A stretch of 64,000 bases of DNA from an uncultured Granulosicoccaceae bacterium (GTDB taxonomy: Bacteria > Pseudomonadota > Gammaproteobacteria > Granulosicoccales > Granulosicoccaceae), in the NCBI GenBank assembly GCA_938007995.1, contig CALLLW010000053.1, positions 19,057 through 83,056 on the forward strand. Direction: 5' to 3'. This document shows, piece by piece, positions 62,530 to 64,000 of this stretch (its first letter is position 1; every line of letters starts with the position of its first letter). The translations under genes and the position numbers were made by a program. A model generated the notes under the pieces. That model made no database searches. It was not told the DNA's origin and worked only from the letters and a program-made list of their open reading frames with translations.

Positions 62530-63471
62530 ATGTTTTTAAGCTGCGGTGACTCACTCTACGATATGTTTCTGGAGCAGGACAGCTCAGACAAACTCCGCGT
62601 AGCGGTTAACGGTATTACCGGCGGCTCTCCAATGAATGTCGCAGTCGGTCTCTCGCGCCTGGGCCATCAAAGCGCCTACCTGAGCAAATTTTCAAGTGAC
62701 GTTTTCGGCCAGGGCCTGAGTCAGTTTCTAAGAGATAACTCGGTAGATTCATCACTCTGTCTGCCGACAGACCGCACCACCACACTGGCATTTATCATCA
62801 AGCAACCTGACGGATCTGCACGCTACAGCTTTTATATTAACGGAACCGCTGATGTGTCGATTAAAGAATCAGAACTACCTGCCAGCCTGCCGGCTGACAA
62901 CAAGGTCCTGCACTTCGGTTCCTACTCAACCGCTGTTGGCAATACCGCCAACACACTAATAGCACTGGCAAAACGTGAGCACGGCAAGCGATTTATCAGC
63001 TATGACCCGAATTTAAGACTCGCTATCGAACCGGATCTGGATATCTGGCGCAGTACTTTTAATACATTCGCGTCAACCGCAACACTGATCAAAGCCAGTG
63101 ATGAAGATATCGAAGGCTTGTTTGGTAAGAATAAAGAGGAGCACTTTGTTGCCGAGTGCTTTAATCACAATGCTTCAATCGTCTACATTACCCGAGGTGC
63201 TGCCGGTGCAAGTGTATACACATCTGATTCAAACCAGGTGACCGCAAAATCGCAACCGGTGACGGTTAAAGATACTGTCGGTGCCGGAGATACGTTTCAG
63301 GCGTCCATTCTTCACTGGATGGCAGCCAACAATCACGTTGCAGAAGATGGTTCACTAACAGGTACTGTCGACGCCAAAGCCAGTCTGGATTTTGCACTCA
63401 AAGCCGCAGCGGTTACCTGCAGCCGCTTCGGCGCAGATCTGCCAACACTTCAGGACGTGCTGGCGGCATAA
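62530..63471 (+). CDS. PfkB-family carbohydrate kinase
   Basis: A 313-aa sugar kinase of the ribokinase/PfkB family (fructokinase or 2-keto-3-deoxygluconate kinase type). The N-terminal GGSPMNVAVGLSRLG sugar-binding motif is present. The C-terminal anion-hole/catalytic motif is DTVGAGDTFQASIL with the base Asp. Length is typical. It starts with ATG 62530 behind GAAGAGATAAG. It has no other sugar genes beside it, so its sugar cannot be named. The gap from 63472 to 63778 holds the 20-bp repeats and the palindrome but no gene. Confidence 0.9.
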   Translation: MFLSCGDSLYDMFLEQDSSDKLRVAVNGITGGSPMNVAVGLSRLGHQSAYLSKFSSDVFGQGLSQFLRDNSVDSSLCLPTDRTTTLAFIIKQPDGSARYSFYINGTADVSIKESELPASLPADNKVLHFGSYSTAVGNTANTLIALAKREHGKRFISYDPNLRLAIEPDLDIWRSTFNTFASTATLIKASDEDIEGLFGKNKEEHFVAECFNHNASIVYITRGAAGASVYTSDSNQVTAKSQPVTVKDTVGAGDTFQASILHWMAANNHVAEDGSLTGTVDAKASLDFALKAAAVTCSRFGADLPTLQDVLAA

Positions 63472-63560
63472 CTTTGCTGCTCACAAACGTATCAACAAGC
63501 AACCGTTCTGTTTGATAAGCCCCTTTATCGGCTACCGGATCAGCCACTCAATCTGTAGCG

Positions 63561-63620
63561 TGACAATAAAGTTGGTAACTTACAAATAAAGTCGGTAACT
63601 TTACAATAAAGATGGTAACT
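63561..63620. repeat. Three tandem 20-bp repeats
   Basis: Copies at 63561-63580, 63581-63600 and 63601-63620 share ACAATAAAG (or ACAAATAAAG-shifted form) and end GGTAACT, with exact 20-bp spacing. They lie in the gap after the sugar kinase. The pattern of closely spaced short repeats next to a non-coding stretch again resembles IS21-type ends without the element. Confidence 0.75.
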
Positions 63621-63766
63621 ATTCCCAGCAGTGCGCTAGGTTTCTGACCAGCAGCTCTCGGCCAACACCGGCCAGTTCAATTTGTTGCTGAATCGTCCGC
63701 TTTATCGAAGACTTTGTTGTTGACGTACTCTATTCACATCCGGCTCTCTTGATTTTTCCAAATAAA

Positions 63767-63789
63767 GGGATATACTTAATGTATATCCC
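63767..63789 (+). promoter_or_regulatory. Palindromic operator candidate upstream of the VapB gene
   Basis: A perfect 9-bp inverted repeat, GGGATATAC (63767-63775) and GTATATCCC (63781-63789), with a 5-nt spacer. VapB-VapC complexes bind such palindromes to repress their own promoter. It lies 20 nt upstream of the preferred VapB start. Confidence 0.65.
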
Positions 63790-63808
63790 AAAATTAAATG
63801 GAAGAAAA

Positions 63809-64000
63809 TTGGAGAAAGCTCGCTTATTCAAGTCTAACCAAAGTCAGGCGGTACGCTTACCCAAACCTGTGGCGCTACCGGATACCGTAAAAGAAGTGCA
63901 GATCATCTCCCTTGGTAACGCACGGCTCATTGTTCCGTATGGAGACGCGTGGAACTCTTGGTTTGATGATGAAGGAGTTTCCGATGACTTCATGCAGTAT
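63809..64000 (+). CDS. vapB: VapB-type antitoxin, truncated by the window end
   Basis: Sixty-four codons of an AbrB/SpoVT-type antitoxin that continues past the window edge. The family signature is clear: LEKARLFKSNQSQAVRLPKP, then VQIISLGNARLIVP and the toxin-binding AWNSWFDDEG region. The TTG at 63809 fits the family start, with GGAAG four bases upstream; an in-frame ATG at 63779 lies inside the palindrome and is less likely. A VapC PIN-domain RNase is expected just beyond the window. Together they would form a type II toxin-antitoxin pair. Confidence 0.85.
   Translation, partial: MEKARLFKSNQSQAVRLPKPVALPDTVKEVQIISLGNARLIVPYGDAWNSWFDDEGVSDDFMQY

Noticed and set aside
1..64000. tRNA, rRNA or riboswitch
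   Set aside because: No cloverleaf, rRNA core sequence or known riboswitch consensus could be recognised by eye; a covariance-model search would be decisive.

Overview
The window looks like chromosomal DNA of a marine, largely heterotrophic proteobacterium, most likely a gammaproteobacterium. The reasons are the aprMBA set, two TRAP transporter systems, unsecreted sulfatases, a TauE-type anion exporter, a betaine-type ABC transporter, a DUF1992 DnaJ-homologue, roughly even base composition and dense gene packing. No rRNA, tRNA, CRISPR array, prophage or intact insertion sequence was seen. The genus cannot be fixed from sequence alone.

Layout. 1-1.7 kb: an AbiEii-like nucleotidyltransferase with a small upstream partner (candidate toxin-antitoxin pair) and a GNAT acetyltransferase. 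1.8-3.1 kb: decayed DNA with a 5'-truncated TIM-barrel (PEP-hydrolase-like) gene. 3.2-12.9 kb: a dissimilatory sulfur block, with a MoxR-type AAA+ ATPase and an HExxH/VWA protein, then aprM-aprB-aprA (adenylylsulfate reductase and membrane anchor) closed by a strong terminator. It is followed by five co-directional genes: a 118-aa unknown, a SlyD-like prolyl isomerase, a TPR protein, a 284-aa unknown and a 53-aa unknown. No ATP sulfurylase (sat) is in the window. 13-17.7 kb: a secreted Kelch protein with a C-terminal sorting tail, an SMP-30 lactonase and a TauE/SafE exporter.

17.7-25.3 kb: a LeuA-like acyltransferase, a GntR/FCD regulator, an intradiol (hydroxyquinol-type) dioxygenase, a TRAP DctPQM transporter, a RutE/HadB-like nitroreductase and a YciI protein. 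25.3-39.6 kb: a TAXI-TRAP transporter translationally coupled to an unsecreted sulfatase, a second sulfatase on the other strand, a fused HyuA-HyuB hydantoinase/oxoprolinase, an FAD amine/amino-acid oxidase, a uronate-dehydrogenase-like SDR and an aminotransferase. This reads as a catabolic locus for an imported sulfated or phosphonylated, nitrogen-containing compound. 39.6-43.6 kb: a Rap1a-like secreted protein and a nitrilase-P450-flavin monooxygenase operon. 44-49.7 kb: MmcQ/YjbR, a 2-hydroxyacid dehydrogenase, a PrpF-TcuA-TcuB tricarballylate/aconitate operon and DUF1992. 50-55.4 kb: a PAS-GAF-GAF-GGDEF-EAL protein, a ThDP enzyme and a fatty-acid desaturase. 55.4-62.4 kb: a quaternary-amine island, with ProV, a CntA-like Rieske oxygenase and a CaiB/BaiF CoA-transferase in one operon, and a double-domain ProW permease plus ProX on the opposite strand. 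62.5-64 kb: a PfkB sugar kinase and the start of a VapB antitoxin gene behind a palindromic operator.

Common themes are uptake of small organic osmolyte-like solutes, oxidative or hydrolytic processing, and disposal of sulfur as sulfite or sulfate. Short tandem repeats occur between genes at 12.6, 32.3, 62.5 and 63.6 kb; three of the four resemble the multiple end repeats of IS21-type elements.
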